The position numbers and the translations under genes are program-made. This document shows positions 1-11,817 of a stretch of 64,000 nucleotides of DNA, one piece after another. Origin of the DNA: Rugalucina vietnamica (Eukaryota; Mollusca; Bivalvia; Lucinida; Lucinidae); assembly GCA_964017185.1 (NCBI GenBank), contig OZ024869.1, forward strand, positions 69,286,315-69,350,314, written 5' to 3'. How positions within the stretch are numbered: the first letter of the stretch is position 1; each line of letters opens with the position of its first letter. The notes under the pieces were generated by a model. The model had not been told where the DNA came from. It saw only the letters and a list, made by a program, of their open reading frames with translations, and did not search any database.

Positions 1-69
1 TAAATTGAGAAATTTATGTTATTGCCGACTCTGTTTTGTGGAGATTAACTCTGTTAACGTAGTAGAAAA

Positions 70-289
70 AAATCCGGTACCAAAAAGTCAAACAAAACCT
101 TTTTATATCGGGACCAAAGAAGCACCCAGTGATTATGCGTTGAACTTGGCGCAAATGTCAATTAAAAAAGCTGTTATGGAAATCACTGACGTTAAATCAG
201 ACACCATGATTATTTCACAAACGTTTGAGTTTGATGTTTACCTGCGAACCAAATGTAATATGTTATTGTCTGACTTGAATTCCAGGGTG
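70..289 (+). CDS. Candidate internal exon of an unrecognised gene
   Basis: An open frame runs from near the window edge to a stop at 299-301. The stretch after about position 70 has protein-like composition (KPFYIGTKEAPSDYALNLAQ, then MSIKKAVMEITDV). It ends at a plausible splice donor, AGG|GTGGGT, at 289/290. A possible acceptor AG lies near 68-69. I recognise no domain. It could be one exon of a gene lying mostly outside the window, or a chance open frame in AT-rich DNA. No other exon in the window obviously joins it. Confidence 0.25.
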
Positions 290-711
290 GGTAATGGGTG
301 AAACATGGAGGAATTTTCTGAAGGCCCGGTAGCTTTGTTTCTTTCTTAGAGAGCTTACCTCGCATGTAAGCGCTCCAGACAAACGGTGTTAATATAAGAA
401 CGACCCTCCATGTACATTTTGCCCCAGAAACGTAAAAACAACGCAATATACATTCATATACGAATATAATACATTGCCTTTGCCAGACAAACACGGAGTG
501 AGAAATTACTTGCCTACTACATAATAACTAATGTTTAAGGACACAGTCCTTGACATATTATTAATATGTTTACGCCAAAAGAGCAAATGGTTTAGAAGAA
601 AGTGTGGCGAGAGTACTTTTAGGACACACCACATCTTAACGTCTGTATGTACTACCGTCCAATCCCATCAATATGAAAAATACTGGTGCAATCAGAACTC
701 AAAGTCCCGCC

Positions 712-880
712 TTAAAACCCTGGGTCCAGTTATTCAAAATTAACGACATCGTTAAAAATTTCAAATATGAATATTACAAATACACTGCTATTTTTGTTTT
801 TGATAAATACAATGGATTCTCGCATTTTTCAACAAAAACTAACAGTGTATTTGCTTTCGAAGTCGATATATAGTAAACAA
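712..880 (+). repeat. MITE fragment, CAGTTGTTCAAA family
   Basis: The left part reads GGGTCCAGTTATTCAAAAT followed by a TTAACGACATCGTTAA-like core. It continues to a TAACAGTGTATTTGCTTT segment that is also found in the complete copy at 25092-25278. The right inverted terminus is missing, so this is a truncated copy. Confidence 0.6.
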
Positions 881-889
881 TTGAGCAGG

Positions 890-3180
890 ATAAGATGTCC
901 GTGTAATGTATACCCCTTTTATAGAATTTTTGATTACCACTGCAGTGATCGGATTGCTTGAATTGAAAAAGTCGAGGTTCGGTTTTAGTAATCTCTTTAA
1001 TACCCTATGAGTTGGTATTTTGACCAGATATTAGATATTAGTAATTTGTTACTGACCGAGATATTTCTTTTGTGGCTCATTGTGTGGTTAGTTTTAGTCA
1101 TTTCGATTTATCATACATGTAAATTTCACATTGTAAATTTGGTTCGGTCAATGTGACTACCTTCTGGGAAATAGCCGCTTCCTCGTCTTGCCTTATTCTC
1201 GTTGTATATTTCTTTTTACATTTTATCTATTCGGTCCCATTTGGGTTTCAAAGACGTATGTTTACTTATAATTGTTTTAATAGTTCTTGGCTCGCCTTAT
1301 TTTCTGTATTGATTGTTACACTGCCTTGAACTTTAATTTACTGACCCTAAAACAATTTTCATTCCAGATAGGTTTGGCGGTGGTTTTATTCTGTCATCTA
1401 AACGACTTTCAGTACCTAAATATGGATTGTTTTCAGGATTCAGGAAACTCCCCTGGGAAAAGCAGCACTGGTTGTGACAGTCTTGTCAAAATTTTCAAAC
1501 TGAGCCGTGCCACCAGCGAGGCACTATTTCTATTTCATTTTTACATACTGTATATGCGTACATAGCTCATCAGCGCTTTCATTTTCCCCAAAATGCTGCC
1601 GTTACAGCCCATCTACTTATTTAAAAATTGACTTTAAGAATTTTAATGTTTAAAGGGTCTTAGTTTTTTTAATTTACTGGTTAAGCTTACGTGTATTGCT
1701 TAGTCCGCGAACCGAAGACAGTTTTTCTCAATGGTAGCAGAACATGGTCGCGATCCTTGTCTTACATCATACCAAACAACCCATTTATAGAATATGGCAT
1801 TTCAGAAACTTCAACAACAATAATTCTATTTCTATATCATTACAAAGGCCATGGACAGATTTAACTGGGCCTTTGCTTAAACCACTAAAAGACGGAATGT
1901 AAACTTGCCTTCGTGAGGCTTGTTCTGGAACTGCATGTCTAAAAAAACCGCAGTCACCTTCCTGAGAGCCCGAGGTTGTAAAATCTTTTCGTGCTCATCT
2001 CAGCTGTTTCATGCTCATCTCAACTGAGCTTGAAATTTTAACGGCTCATAAATACTTCAATAGCCAAAATTGATTTAAATTGTAGATGACTAAAATGATA
2101 AATTTAGTCTCATCTGGGTTGAGCATGTAAAAAAGTTTTATAACCTCGGTACCTGACAACAGCAGCGTACCTAGGACGCAGATTACTAGAACTAGCAAGT
2201 AAACATCCACCCTTCTTGATCTTTACACAACCCTCATTCTATTATTTGGAATTTGAAAGTATCCGTTTTCGATGCGTCTCCACAGCTTTTCAGCAACGAC
2301 ACACACTTTTGTTGTCAAGTGTATAATATAGAAAATTTATTGAGTTAGACAAAAGTTCAAAATACATTTTAAGCACATCCTTATTCGCTATTACGTCAAA
2401 TATTATCATGATGTTATTGTTTCAATACACGAATGTTGATGCTGTTTTGCCTATAGCAAGAACATATTACAGCTAGGTTAGATCACTTTTACCATCAATC
2501 GCAAAATCATTTTATTGAAGAAAAGCTAAATTGAAAATAATTGTTTTATTCACATTTATGTCATCGATCTTTGAAAAGGTAAAAGTAAGCAATGATCAGG
2601 AAATTACACAATCAGAACAAAAGTCTCGTTCCAAAAAATCGAGATAGGAAAATCTAAATTGAAAATTAGGTACAATACAACAAGAACATAATCGTTAGCC
2701 GAGTGAGCAACAATTTCCCAATAGGCGGCTTTGAAGAATCATTGGGCTGTTGCAACTAACGGTTAGAAAAAGAAAGGACAAAATACCAAGAAGCAAATAA
2801 ATTTTAAACGATGCAAAGTCATGTTACCATGATATATACTAGACCTACTAAAATGCGATATTTCAAGCTTAAAATATTGCAATAATTCTACAGAGGTAAA
2901 TCATCTGTGTCTCACCCGGTGATAACTTGCTTTATGACATGAAATTGTGAGCGGCTGCAACTAAACGGAGCATTCAAGGACAGCCTTGGTAACTGTTTAT
3001 GTTATTTGCTGTCAATAAAGCTTAATGCACAACTCGCGTCATTTAAATTTGCAGGCCGGTCTCATTCTTTCCAGGTTTGGGACACCCGCGGCAAAATCAG
3101 GGTTTCTGATGGTGATAAAGTCTGGTGTACGCAACAATTTGAAACGTTATCCCCAAGTATCCCAACTATGTCACCTGGTA
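890..3180. other. Gene-poor stretch with diverged repeats
   Basis: I see no convincing gene. Two diverged copies of an interspersed repeat are present, at about 1115-1310 on plus and 2560-2740 on minus. They share the words GCTCACTCGGCTAAC and ATTTCCTGATCATTGCTT with the better copy at 8720-9040. A possible terminal exon after TTTTCAG at about 1437 (DSGNSPGKSSTGCDSLVKIF, stop at 1563-1565) is too weak to call as a gene. Confidence 0.4.
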
Positions 3181-3189
3181 ACTTTGACA

Positions 3190-3781
3190 AACGTCAACTT
3201 TCATCACCAGTGACGTTCAGCATAAGCAAAGTGTCATAAAATGATAATTGAGCTAATGCGAGGGAAATCCAGTGAGCTGGGCATTTCGGGCAAAGGCGTA
3301 TATGATCACGCGGGCATGTGTATCCACGCAATCTAAACACGGTCTTTACTTCATACTGAGAAGAAAACAAAGCCTCTGACCTGGCGAACAAGGTGCACAT
3401 GCTGATCCGGTGCTTTTGCTACAAAACCAACTTTCAAATGGTTGGGTTAGCTCCTCAGGGACTGAATTGGGCTTTAATTTATTTCGAGTTGATTTGTAGT
3501 TGTTCACAAATTGCGACGGATTCTTGACCTAAAGATAGTCCTAGAACGATACCATTACTCCAGACTGAGTCCAACTAAGTGTTATGTTTTGGACATGTGT
3601 GGGGTTGATGTTCTCGAGTATTAATAGCATGGCTTACGCGCGGTTTTAAAAAAGAATGGATGCTATAATGGTGTATTTGTACTAAATAATATATGTTTTG
3701 GAGAAATATACAGTCTGTGATGCCTCAAGATTAATATTGTCAGATGAGGCAACCAGCTTATACGAGTTGTAGTAGATGCTT

Positions 3782-3818
<37 letters not shown>

Positions 3819-3960
3819 TATTATTATTATGGGTATCCCCCTGATTGCTATTTTTGCGCATTTCGCATTAAATGTAATATGCAGCATTTAGTCCTCTGCA
3901 GTTTACTTGTTCTGTCCAACCTAGCACTGTGGCCATCTCACTAGAATAGCTCCTCACTCT
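3190..3960 (+). repeat. Interspersed repeat, copy 1 of 3
   Basis: This segment is a diverged homologue of 5880-6430 and 6570-7790. Shared landmarks, in order, are GACGTTCAGCA, a CGCGNNTGTGTAT block, a TTTGAAGTTGATTTGTAGTT-like block, GTGTGGGGTTGATGTT, a CTGCCTCAAGAT-like block, and CCATTTTTGCGCA near the end. It includes a T(~34)(ATT)n run at 3782-3829. There is no coding capacity. The element type is unknown; it may be a decayed non-autonomous element. Confidence 0.5.
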
Positions 3961-4104
3961 GCTTTCCGTTTATACACATACATGTCGGTGTCTTTGTATA
4001 CTATTTTCTTAACATGATATTCCTTGTTTCTTGTTTACATTTCTGTATAAATGAACAGCTGCAGAAGCTGAGAGCGAGGTTTGGTATCCGTAAATCGGTT
4101 TAAG

Positions 4105-4240
4105 TCCCTGTCCCAGTAATTTTATTTCACTGATCATTCCAAGGCGATACATCTGTTGCCCGGGATCTGTTGTCGTTCTAACTGTTTTATGTTTTTGGTC
4201 TTTGTTGCTTTACGTACAAATTTTAATATGGATTATTGAA
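4105..4240 (+). repeat. Interspersed repeat fragment (AGTAATTTTAT family)
   Basis: Related to 8720-9040: both have CAGTAATTTTATnT, GGCGATACnTCTGTTG and TTCTAAnTGTTTnATGTTTT in the same order. The copy is cut off where the foldback element at 4243 begins. Confidence 0.5.
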
Positions 4241-4242
4241 TA

Positions 4243-5632
4243 AAGCCTAGGTTACATTTGCCCTACGATTAACTTGCGATGATCGTACGATGCCATTTTT
4301 TGCATTTTCGTGCGGTCTCCGCACTGTGACCCTACGATGCCCCTGCGATTCTACGGCTTCCTACGGCTTCCTACGACTTCCTACAGCTTCCTACGATCTC
4401 CGTAGCCTCTACGATTTTGTAGTAGTCCGCACTTTTACAAATTTTAAAAATCGTAAGACCGTAGCCCGTAGACACGTCGTAGGTAGCATCATCGTACGGG
4501 CACCTTACGGAAACCCTGCGATGATCGTGCGGTCACCGCACGGTTTTATGATAATTTGGGGACTAAAATAATAAGATAATCTTAGACCTTTAGGGTGATC
4601 GTGCGGCATCCGTACGGTTATATCACAAATTTATTAAAATCGTACGGACACCTAACATCGTACGGCTATCGTAGGGAGACCGCAAGAAATCGTAAGGACT
4701 CCTCACGGCCATCGCACGGGCTCCGTACGATTTCAACTTAAAGTGTGCGGAGACCCTTTGATTTCCCTACGATCTCCAAACAGTTCCGACTCAGGACATC
4801 GAAGAAAGCTAGAACAAGAAATCGAACGATGCCCGTATGAATTGTAAACACCTATGTCGTAGCCCATGATCACATTCGATTTTTAAACAAATCGTAGGGA
4901 AATCGCGGACCGAAAAATTGTACAATGATCGGGGCAATTGTAACCTACTAGGTATGACCCCTTGCGGCCTCCCTACGATCACTGTACGATTTTTGTTCCC
5001 AAATTATCATAAAAAATATCGTGCGGTGACCGCTCGATTATCGCAGGGTATCCGTACGGTGCCCGTATGATGCCCTACGACGTGTCTACGGTCTACGGTC
5101 TTACGATTTTAAAATTTGTAATAGTGCAGACTATTACAAGATCGTAGAGGCTACGGAGATCGTAGGAAGTCGTAGAATCGTAGGGACATCGTAAGGTCAC
5201 CCTGCGGAGGCCGCACGAAAATGCAAAAAAATGGCATCGTACGATCATCGCAAGCTAATCGTAGGCCAAATGTAACCAAGGCATCAGTCAGAAGTCCAAG
5301 TGACTCCGTACGATATCCACTAACAGTCTGCGGAGACCCTACGACTACCGTGCGGCCTCCTTGCGTTTTGTATCAAAACGTATAGGGACTCCGTACGGAC
5401 AACGCACGGGATCCGTACGATACTATCTGCGGAGACATACGACTGCCGTACGATCGCCTTGCGTTTTTGTATGAGAACGTCGACAAATGGCAGATCAAAA
5501 AATCGCACGATGCCCGTATGAATTGTTAACACATACGTCGTAGCCCACGATCTCCTACGATGTCTTAAAATCGTAGAGAAAATCGCAGACCGAAAAATCG
5601 TACGATGATCGGGGCAAATGTAACCTAGGCTT
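4243..5632. mobile_element. CpG-rich foldback DNA element, TA target duplication
   Basis: The termini are inverted repeats: AAGCCTAGGTTACATTTGCC at 4243 and its complement ending at 5632. Each is flanked by TA (4241-4242 and 5633-5634), as for Tc1/mariner-type target duplications. The interior is one large imperfect palindrome: 4243-4560 pairs with 4998-5283. It also carries direct duplicates, since 4820-4955 resembles 5505-5632. The body is a string of degenerate words such as CGTACGG, CGTAGG and TGCGGT spaced by a few bases. There is no transposase and no real ORF, so the element is non-autonomous. The TIR plus TA flank is seen directly; the superfamily is inferred. Confidence 0.8.
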
Positions 5633-5661
5633 TAGCTCCACATGAATTTATCGTACTATAT

Positions 5662-5873
5662 TTGAGCGGCGACGCGAGAAAACCGGTCTTCGGGGTTTCC
5701 GATCTGGTCCGACACAAACCGGCATGTACAAGCACAGAAGATGGTTAGAAGCTTGAATTTCCGGATTTAGGAAGCAGAGAAAGTGTACTATCCGCGTAGC
5801 GAAAACCAAGGCGCTGATCTGCGCCTTTGTTTTCGCATAGGCAAAAATCCGGGTAGATCAGACACGGCTCATT
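5662..5873 (-). mobile_element. MITE, TGAGCCGCCTC family (diverged copy)
   Basis: A diverged copy of the MITE seen complete at 11580-11817. It has a TGAGCGGCGACGCGAGAAAA left end, GGTCCGACACAAACCGG, GAAAGTGTACTATCCG, GCGCTGATCTGCGCCTTTG and a CGGCTCA right end. The long central hairpin is shortened in this copy. Confidence 0.7.
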
Positions 5874-5879
5874 TAATTG

Positions 5880-6430
5880 ACTGATTTGAAGTTAACTTGT
5901 AGTTAGAGTCTCGATTTTTTTCCCATCGAAATGCGACATATTGACCTGAAAAAGAAATCGTGGGACGATACTATACTCTTTTCCAAGGCCTGCGAAAGTG
6001 CACTGATGATCTGGGACAAGCGTGGGGGTTGTGTTAACATGTAGATAATTGTTATGGCTAATGTTTCAATGAAAGAATGCATGCTATTCATGGTGTGATG
6101 TATGTTAAGGAGATATACAAGCATTTTACACGTTTGTGACTCTAGAAGGTGTACATATACATGGACAAGAACCTGTACTTTAATAGTATTATAGTGCGTA
6201 AAATGAAATGAAATTACATGTAATGGAAAAAAAGTAATGAAAGTGTGTGATTAACTGCTAAATTACTACACTTCACCATAACTCTTCTGTGCTGCCTTAA
6301 GCTAATGTTTGATGTTCATTGGGGGACTTTAACATAGATGTTTTTTGCACTTTGAGTATATCCCTATTTGCCATTTTTGCGCAATTAAGCAATAATGCCA
6401 TGTGCAGCATTGGTATATTAAATCCGTGTT
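5880..6430 (+). repeat. Interspersed repeat, copy 2 of 3
   Basis: Homologous to the 3' part of 3190-3960 and 6570-7790. Shared words include GGGACAAGCGTGGGGGTTGTG, GAATGCATG, TTACTACACTTCACCATAAC and TTTTTGCGCAATTAAGCAAT. The 5' part is missing and is replaced by the adjacent MITE. An (A/T)-rich run follows at 6460-6485. Confidence 0.5.
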
Positions 6431-7004
6431 ATATAATACATGGGTGGAGTAAACTGCTTATTATTTTTTTTTTTTTTTTAAAACGAAGGTCAACTTTTAT
6501 AATTATTTTACGTTTGAAGCACTTTTTTGATGTCATGACATTTTAATTTTGGATAAAAGTCCCATAAAATGGAGGCAACGTCCCGACATGGCCATAGCTT
6601 TTGACTGGGACGTAAAGCATATACTCAAGCAAACAATCAAAAACATTGACGTTCAGCACAAGGCAAATGTCATAACACTGATAAATGCACTGCAAAATCT
6701 AATAATTTGAACATTTCTGGCAAAAATACTGATCGCGTGTGTATTGAAGCAGTCTTAACATAGTCTTTACTTTTCATTGATTGTACCAAAAATGCCTTCG
6801 ATCTACAAACAAGACGTACACAAGGATTCGGATCTTTGCTTTTGAACTGGATTTTAGCTTCATGCGGAGGCTGAATTGTGCTCTAATGCATTTGAAGTTG
6901 ATTTGTAGTTTAGGTCTCAAGTTTTAACCCACTCAGCATGGGCTAGAAAGGAAATCATACAACACTAGAATTGCGCCTATCCGAGGACAACTTAAGTGTG
7001 TGGG

Positions 7005-7199
7005 AGCCACGTCACGAGAAAACCGGATTTTTGCCTATGCGAAAACAAAGGCGCAGATCAGCGCCTTTGTTTTCGCTACTCGGATAGTACAATCACTCCG
7101 AAATTCCAAGCTTATAGCCTTCTGAGACTGTACACACCGGTTTGTGTCATACCTAGTCGGTCGGAAAACCCGAAGACCGGTTTTCTCGGTTCATGTGGG
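7005..7199 (+). mobile_element. MITE, TGAGCCGCCTC family (short copy)
   Basis: Contains GCGAAAACAAAGGCGCAGAT meeting its own complement (GCGCCTTTGTTTTCGC), then GGATAGTACAATC, ACCGGTTTGTGTC and a GAAAACC..GGTTTTC terminal pairing. The central TTCGCGGT hairpin loop is absent, leaving only GATCAGCGCC. Confidence 0.7.
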
Positions 7200-7250
7200 A
7201 CATGCGTGGGGGTTATGTTCCCGAGTATTACTGTCATGGTTAATATGTGA

Positions 7251-7487
7251 GCCTGTGCGTGAGAAAACAAACATTTTGGGTTCCGACCAGGCCTTGCACA
7301 AACCGGCCTGTACAGTCACAGAAGCAGCCTAGAAGCTTGAAATTTTGGATTTAATTAGAAGAGGGATTGTACTATCCATGTAGCGAAACCAAAGGTGCTG
7401 ATCAACTTCGCGGTTACCGCGAAGCTGATCTGCACCTTTGTTTTCGCATATGTAAATTGTTGGTTTTCTTATGCACCGGCTCATGTA
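7251..7487 (-). mobile_element. MITE, TGAGCCGCCTC family
   Basis: Ends are TGAGCCTGTGCGTGAGAAAA on the left and CCGGCTCA on the right, with TG on both sides as a possible 2-bp target duplication. The interior has the family's hairpin CTTCGCGGTTACCGCGAAG between GGTGCTGATCAA and GATCTGCACC. Confidence 0.8.
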
Positions 7488-7799
7488 GTTTCAAAGACAG
7501 AATGCATGTTACTCAGCTTAATGTATGTTTTGGAGAAACACAAGCATTTTTACACGTTGGTAACGTGAGTTGGCATGTCGAGGAAATGCAAACCTGTGAC
7601 AAGTGTATGTAATTTACTGGTTACAGAATTAGAGTGCATAAAATAAATAAACAGGTGATTAAATGTTGCGGTTAACTGCTTAGTTACCGCACTCCATCAT
7701 AACTAAACTGTACTGCCTCAAGATAATGCGTCTCTTATTTATGATGTTTGTTTGGGGACAACCAGTTTGTCTTTACAATACCGTAAGATTTGGGTTGGA

Positions 7800-8700
7800 A
7801 ACTAAAAAGATAAAACAACAGAAACATAGTAAGTGTCCAAAATAAAAAAAAATCATTTGCGCAGAAACAAGCTACACAGATATGGCCTTATTAAAAGGAA
7901 AGTGCCATCAATTAAGTGTTCCGGCGTTATAAGCGTTCACTGCCTATTTTACTCCAGCTATATCTATACATTAGTGGAAAAGACAATTAAAATGTAAGAC
8001 CGGTAGACCCAAACCAATGGATGGTCATGGGTGCCAGGTACATGTATAAAACAAGTATGGGGAAAAGGATCACTTATTTTCAGTGAGCTAAGGAACCAGA
8101 AAATATTTTAAGTGAGTTTGGGAGCAAGCAGTAACTTTTGGGCTTTTAGGGAGCATGGAGCAGGGATCTGAGGAAAAGCATCACAGGGAGCTGGAGAGCA
8201 AGGCCATTTCTATTTTGGGGAGCATTACGAATAAACGTCCATGCAATATACAGTGATTTTTTTTTCGGCTGTAAAAATGAAAATTTCATTGGAAAATTTA
8301 GATATGCTAACACATTGATTGTGGTTACACGTTTAAACCGCCTCATCGAAAACATAAATTATATTTTGGATCGTAAATAGGAAAAAATATATGCCCATAT
8401 AAACCCCAGTTTCACTACATGTACATAATAGTGGAGATTATAGGGGTATCTATTTCACAGACATGGTTTCCTGACAGCTAAAATGAACCTTCCCCTATAG
8501 GGCCTGAATTCAGATACGGCCATATTGGATCATATTCTAGAGATTGGCAAGTTCAGGGTGGTCTCCCAAAGGACTTTTCACGAGTTTACAAAGTTTCGTT
8601 AAATATGTAAATTTCTTACAATTTTCATATTATTAAAGTATTTGTATATATGTCAACATTTTTATTCCAGACCCCTGAAGGTGAGGGTATGATTAAGACC
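7800..8700. other. Stretch without recognisable features
   Basis: AT-rich sequence on both strands. I found no plausible exon chain, no terminal repeats and no tandem repeat. Confidence 0.4.
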
Positions 8701-8719
8701 CTTTAAAGCCGATTTAAGC

Positions 8720-9040
8720 CCCCCCCCCCCAGTAATTTTATATTACTAATCGTGCTACGGCGATACTTCTGTTGTAGTTCTAATTGTTTGATGTTTTGAT
8801 GTTGAATTTTTTTTGTGCTGCTTGTGCAACTCATGTACATATTCGTATATATAGTTAAGTTCGGAAGTGAGTGGCCACCTTTTGGAAAATAGCTGCTCAC
8901 TCGGCTAACTGTATGTTATCTTTGTATTAGTACATGATTGTCCATTTGTTTTTTCCACTTCGGTTTTTGGAGAGGGAATTACTTTCTGATTGCGTCATTT
9001 CCTGATCATTGCTTTAGAATGACTTTTGGGATGTATCCGT
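8720..9040 (+). repeat. Interspersed repeat (AGTAATTTTAT family, best copy)
   Basis: After a C(10) run this copy has CAGTAATTTTATATTACT, GGCGATACTTCTGTTG, a GCTGCTCACTCGGCTAAC block and TTTCCTGATCATTGCTTT. Parts recur at 1115-1310 (plus), 2560-2740 (minus) and 4105-4240 (plus). Confidence 0.5.
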
Positions 9041-9407
9041 TGCGAGGATACACATCTATGTACCAAACACAATCTAACAAAAACACATACAAAATAATAC
9101 AACTTGGTTCATCAAGATTAAATTGGCGAGATAAACCCAGACAGTGATAAGTATAATTCCAGACAGAAAGTACTTGTTCTAGGTAAAAATGTTCAGTTAC
9201 ACACGTAGTTTCTAGGAAATTTCTATTATACCTGCAAGGGGGAATCACCAGGGAATAACACGTTTGGCGTATCAAAGTAAATTCTTTAAGTTTTATGGGT
9301 TTGTTTGGTAAGCATTATTACTCTGATTGCATCATTGCATCAACCATTCTTTATATGAATCACGAAGCTTGAAATCTTTTAAGGCTGACTATAATCCAGT
9401 CATAAAA

Positions 9408-9628
9408 TATCATCAGGATAACATGTCCATATAATGTATACCCCCTTATACCCCACTTTAACAAAGTAAAACTGGGGTATACAGGGGTATACCATTTTTA
9501 TTCTTATTCTTGCTGTAGGTACTCGTTAGAACCTCCTCGCAATCTATGTTTTGAGCAAAAATAAGAAAAATGTCATTTTTTTCTAAAAAATGTCAAAATT
9601 TTTCTACTGAAAAAAAAAAAAAAAAAAA

Positions 9629-9663
<35 letters not shown>

Positions 9664-9722
9664 ACATTTTTATAACTAAATTCCTGTATATATATTGCAT
9701 GGGCAAATTTTCGTAATGGTTA
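9408..9722 (+). mobile_element. MITE, ATCAGGATAACATGTCC family, with long poly(A) tract
   Basis: Begins ATCAGGATAACATGTCCATA and has ACCCCACTTTA then ACTGGGGTATACAGGGGTAT. The GTACTCGTTAGAACC hairpin is shortened. It ends TATTGCATGGGCAAATTTTC. A near-pure A tract occupies 9610-9662. Confidence 0.75.
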
Positions 9723-10325
9723 CCATCGAGAGCGTATATCGTCATTAAAATTTTGATATTGGGTTTCTAGGTCAGTCAGCCTCAGACTACACCTAACTTT
9801 ACCTATTTATTTTATATATTTTAATATTTTTAAAATACTGCTAACAAAAACATACTGCGGCAAAACTTTAATATACGTGTTCGTGATACTCCAGAAAATT
9901 ACACAATATACATTTCACAAGTAACATGCGGCCATTTTTGAAAGCACATGATAACCCCTTCATCTAGCTGCTGATCAAGAACAAGTTTGAATATCATATG
10001 TTAAAAAAGTGAAATCTTTAAAACTCATATACATGTAAGCCTATGTCCCGATAATAAATGCTAACAATGACAGTGGGCTCATCCAAATGATAGCAATGGG
10101 AAAGTCCATTAAAGAGCTGGATTTTTTTTAGACCAGCTACGTCAACGGCTGGTAAGGTAAGCTTAAAGTGTGGGACTAACGGTGTCCGTCCGTGTGCGGA
10201 TGCATATGGGCATGAACCCACACATGGCGCTCACTTTCGAACATGAATATCTCTAGCACAACACGCGGCATCATCATATGTCCAGAACAACTGTCTGCAT
10301 CGTAAAAGTACACTTTGTTATGAAA

Positions 10326-10616
10326 CTGATAACATCACGAAAACGTATCCATGCAATGTATACCCCCTTGAACCCTAGTTTTATACAGCAAAACTGGGAT
10401 ATGCAGGGGTAAACCTATTTTTCTTATTTTTGCTTCAAAACATAGATTGTGGGTACTCGTTAGAACCGCCTCGGCGAGGCGGTTCTAATGTGTACCCACA
10501 ATCTATGTTTGGAGCAAAAATAAGAAAAAATATCAAAACATTTTCGATGAAATTTTCAACTTGATTTTTTCTGCATAAAAATCTCTGTATGTTGCATCGG
10601 CAAGTTTTCGTAATTA
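10326..10616 (+). mobile_element. MITE, ATCAGGATAACATGTCC family
   Basis: Carries the family's perfect central hairpin, GAACCGCCTCGGCGAGGCGG, with arms GATTGTGGGTACTCGTTAG and its complement, and outer arms built of TTATTTTTGCTNCAAAACAT. It ends at GCATCGGCAAGTTTTCGTAA. Confidence 0.8.
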
Positions 10617-10949
10617 GTTCAAAGCTGGGTATAAACCATGTTTCTTTTAGAACAAAGCTACCTGTTAATTGCAGAAATGGATTTCTCATTGTTTTTCTCC
10701 ACTCACCTTTAACTGCACCGTAGTACTCACTACCACTTCAGCTGCGTCGTTAGGCAACATGCCCCAGTATTTTCAGGCAATCAAATGCATATGAATTTGC
10801 ATAAGTCTTTGTGCCTTTGTATTCTGAACAACAATTCAATTTCACTGTTCTCGTCGCCTACATGTAAACTATCTATATTTGAAGCATTTGAGCTTCTGTG
10901 TGCCTCAAATTGCCAATCATAGCCCGAAATATACCTGGTAGGAAGCCTC

Positions 10950-11100
10950 AAAGATAGTTTCTCCGGAGACGAAACCACTTCAACAAACTGTCTACCTCCA
11001 GAGTTGACTTGTGTCATAACCGTGAAACCTACAGCAGTGGTCGCCAGTGCGTGACGGAAACGCCCTGATATTGTTGAAAATATGAAAAGTCAAAATGGTA
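10950..11100 (-). repeat. Duplicated segment, copy 1 (possible exon remnant)
   Basis: Nearly identical to 14082-14205, including a 47-nt stretch without differences (about 11001-11047). On the minus strand an acceptor CTGCTGTAG|GTTTCACGG opens a frame reading FTVMTQVNSGGRQFVEVV, which stays open to 10781. The plus strand is also open over part of it, so the coding strand is uncertain. Confidence 0.4.
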
Positions 11101-11580
11101 TCAACAAATGAGTAACTAGAATATAGAAGGTTATTTACATTGTAGTTCGGAGAAAATCTTCTCTGTCATCGTTTACTTACAAATCAAATCAACAGACATA
11201 AAAATAGATCAGAACGTACAGCTATGTTGAAGCTTAAGTGTGTTTTACTGACATTTGAGAAAAATGCGTATAAATGAATTTAAATTGTGTGCTGCTATTT
11301 TTGAAAGGCGCTGCCTGTGGGGAAAATGTGAATGCAACATAACATAGCATGATAGGTCCTTTACCCACTAAATGTGCTATAAGAACAAAGGGTTATGCAT
11401 GGGGTGTTTACAATCTAGCGGAAATTATTACGTTTTAAATATTAAAAGACTTATATTTATTTTGACTAAATCAGCGTCTTGTACTGATCCCTCCTTCATT
11501 TCTTTGATAGACAATACAAAAATGGCACGTCCTATATAAATCAACAAAAGCCGCCCTAATTCCCAAGTTTAAATAAAAAT
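11101..11580. other. Stretch without recognisable features
   Basis: AT-rich sequence between the duplicated segment and the next MITE. I see nothing in it that supports a gene. Confidence 0.4.
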
Positions 11581-11817
11581 ATGAGCCGCCTCATGGGAAA
11601 ACCAACAATCTGCATAGGCGAAAACAAAGGCGCAGATCAGCTTCGCGGTAACCGCGAAGCTGATCAGCGCCTTTGATTTCGCTACTTGGATAGTAGAATT
11701 CCTCTTCTACTTAAAGCCGAAATTTTAAGCTTCTATCTCTTTTCTGTGCTTGTACAGGCCGGTTTGTGTCAAACCTGTTCGGAAACCACATTGTTGGTTT
11801 TCCCACGAGGCGGCTCA
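11580..11817 (+). mobile_element. MITE, TGAGCCGCCTC family (complete, near-consensus)
   Basis: Terminal inverted repeats TGAGCCGCCTCATGGGAAAA and TTTTCCCACGAGGCGGCTCA, flanked by TA on both sides. The interior holds GCGAAAACAAAGGCGCAGAT, a perfect hairpin AGCTTCGCGGTAACCGCGAA, and the complementary GCGCCTTTGATTTCGC. There is no ORF. This copy sits on the 3' end of the B-box pseudogene and supplies its apparent stop codon. Confidence 0.9.

Larger units (their letters stand above)
6570..7790 (+). repeat. Interspersed repeat, copy 3 of 3, carrying two MITEs
   Basis: This copy starts with CGTCCCGACATGGCCATAGC then TTGACTGGGACGTAAAGC, a motif also present at 23090-23160. It then follows the block order of 3190-3960. 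It is interrupted by two MITE copies (about 7005-7199 and 7251-7487). No gene is seen. Confidence 0.5.

Noticed and set aside
4290-4571. 93-codon open frame
   Set aside because: Lies wholly in the foldback element; the peptide (repeated CPCDSTASYGFL-like words) only mirrors the CpG-word repeats.
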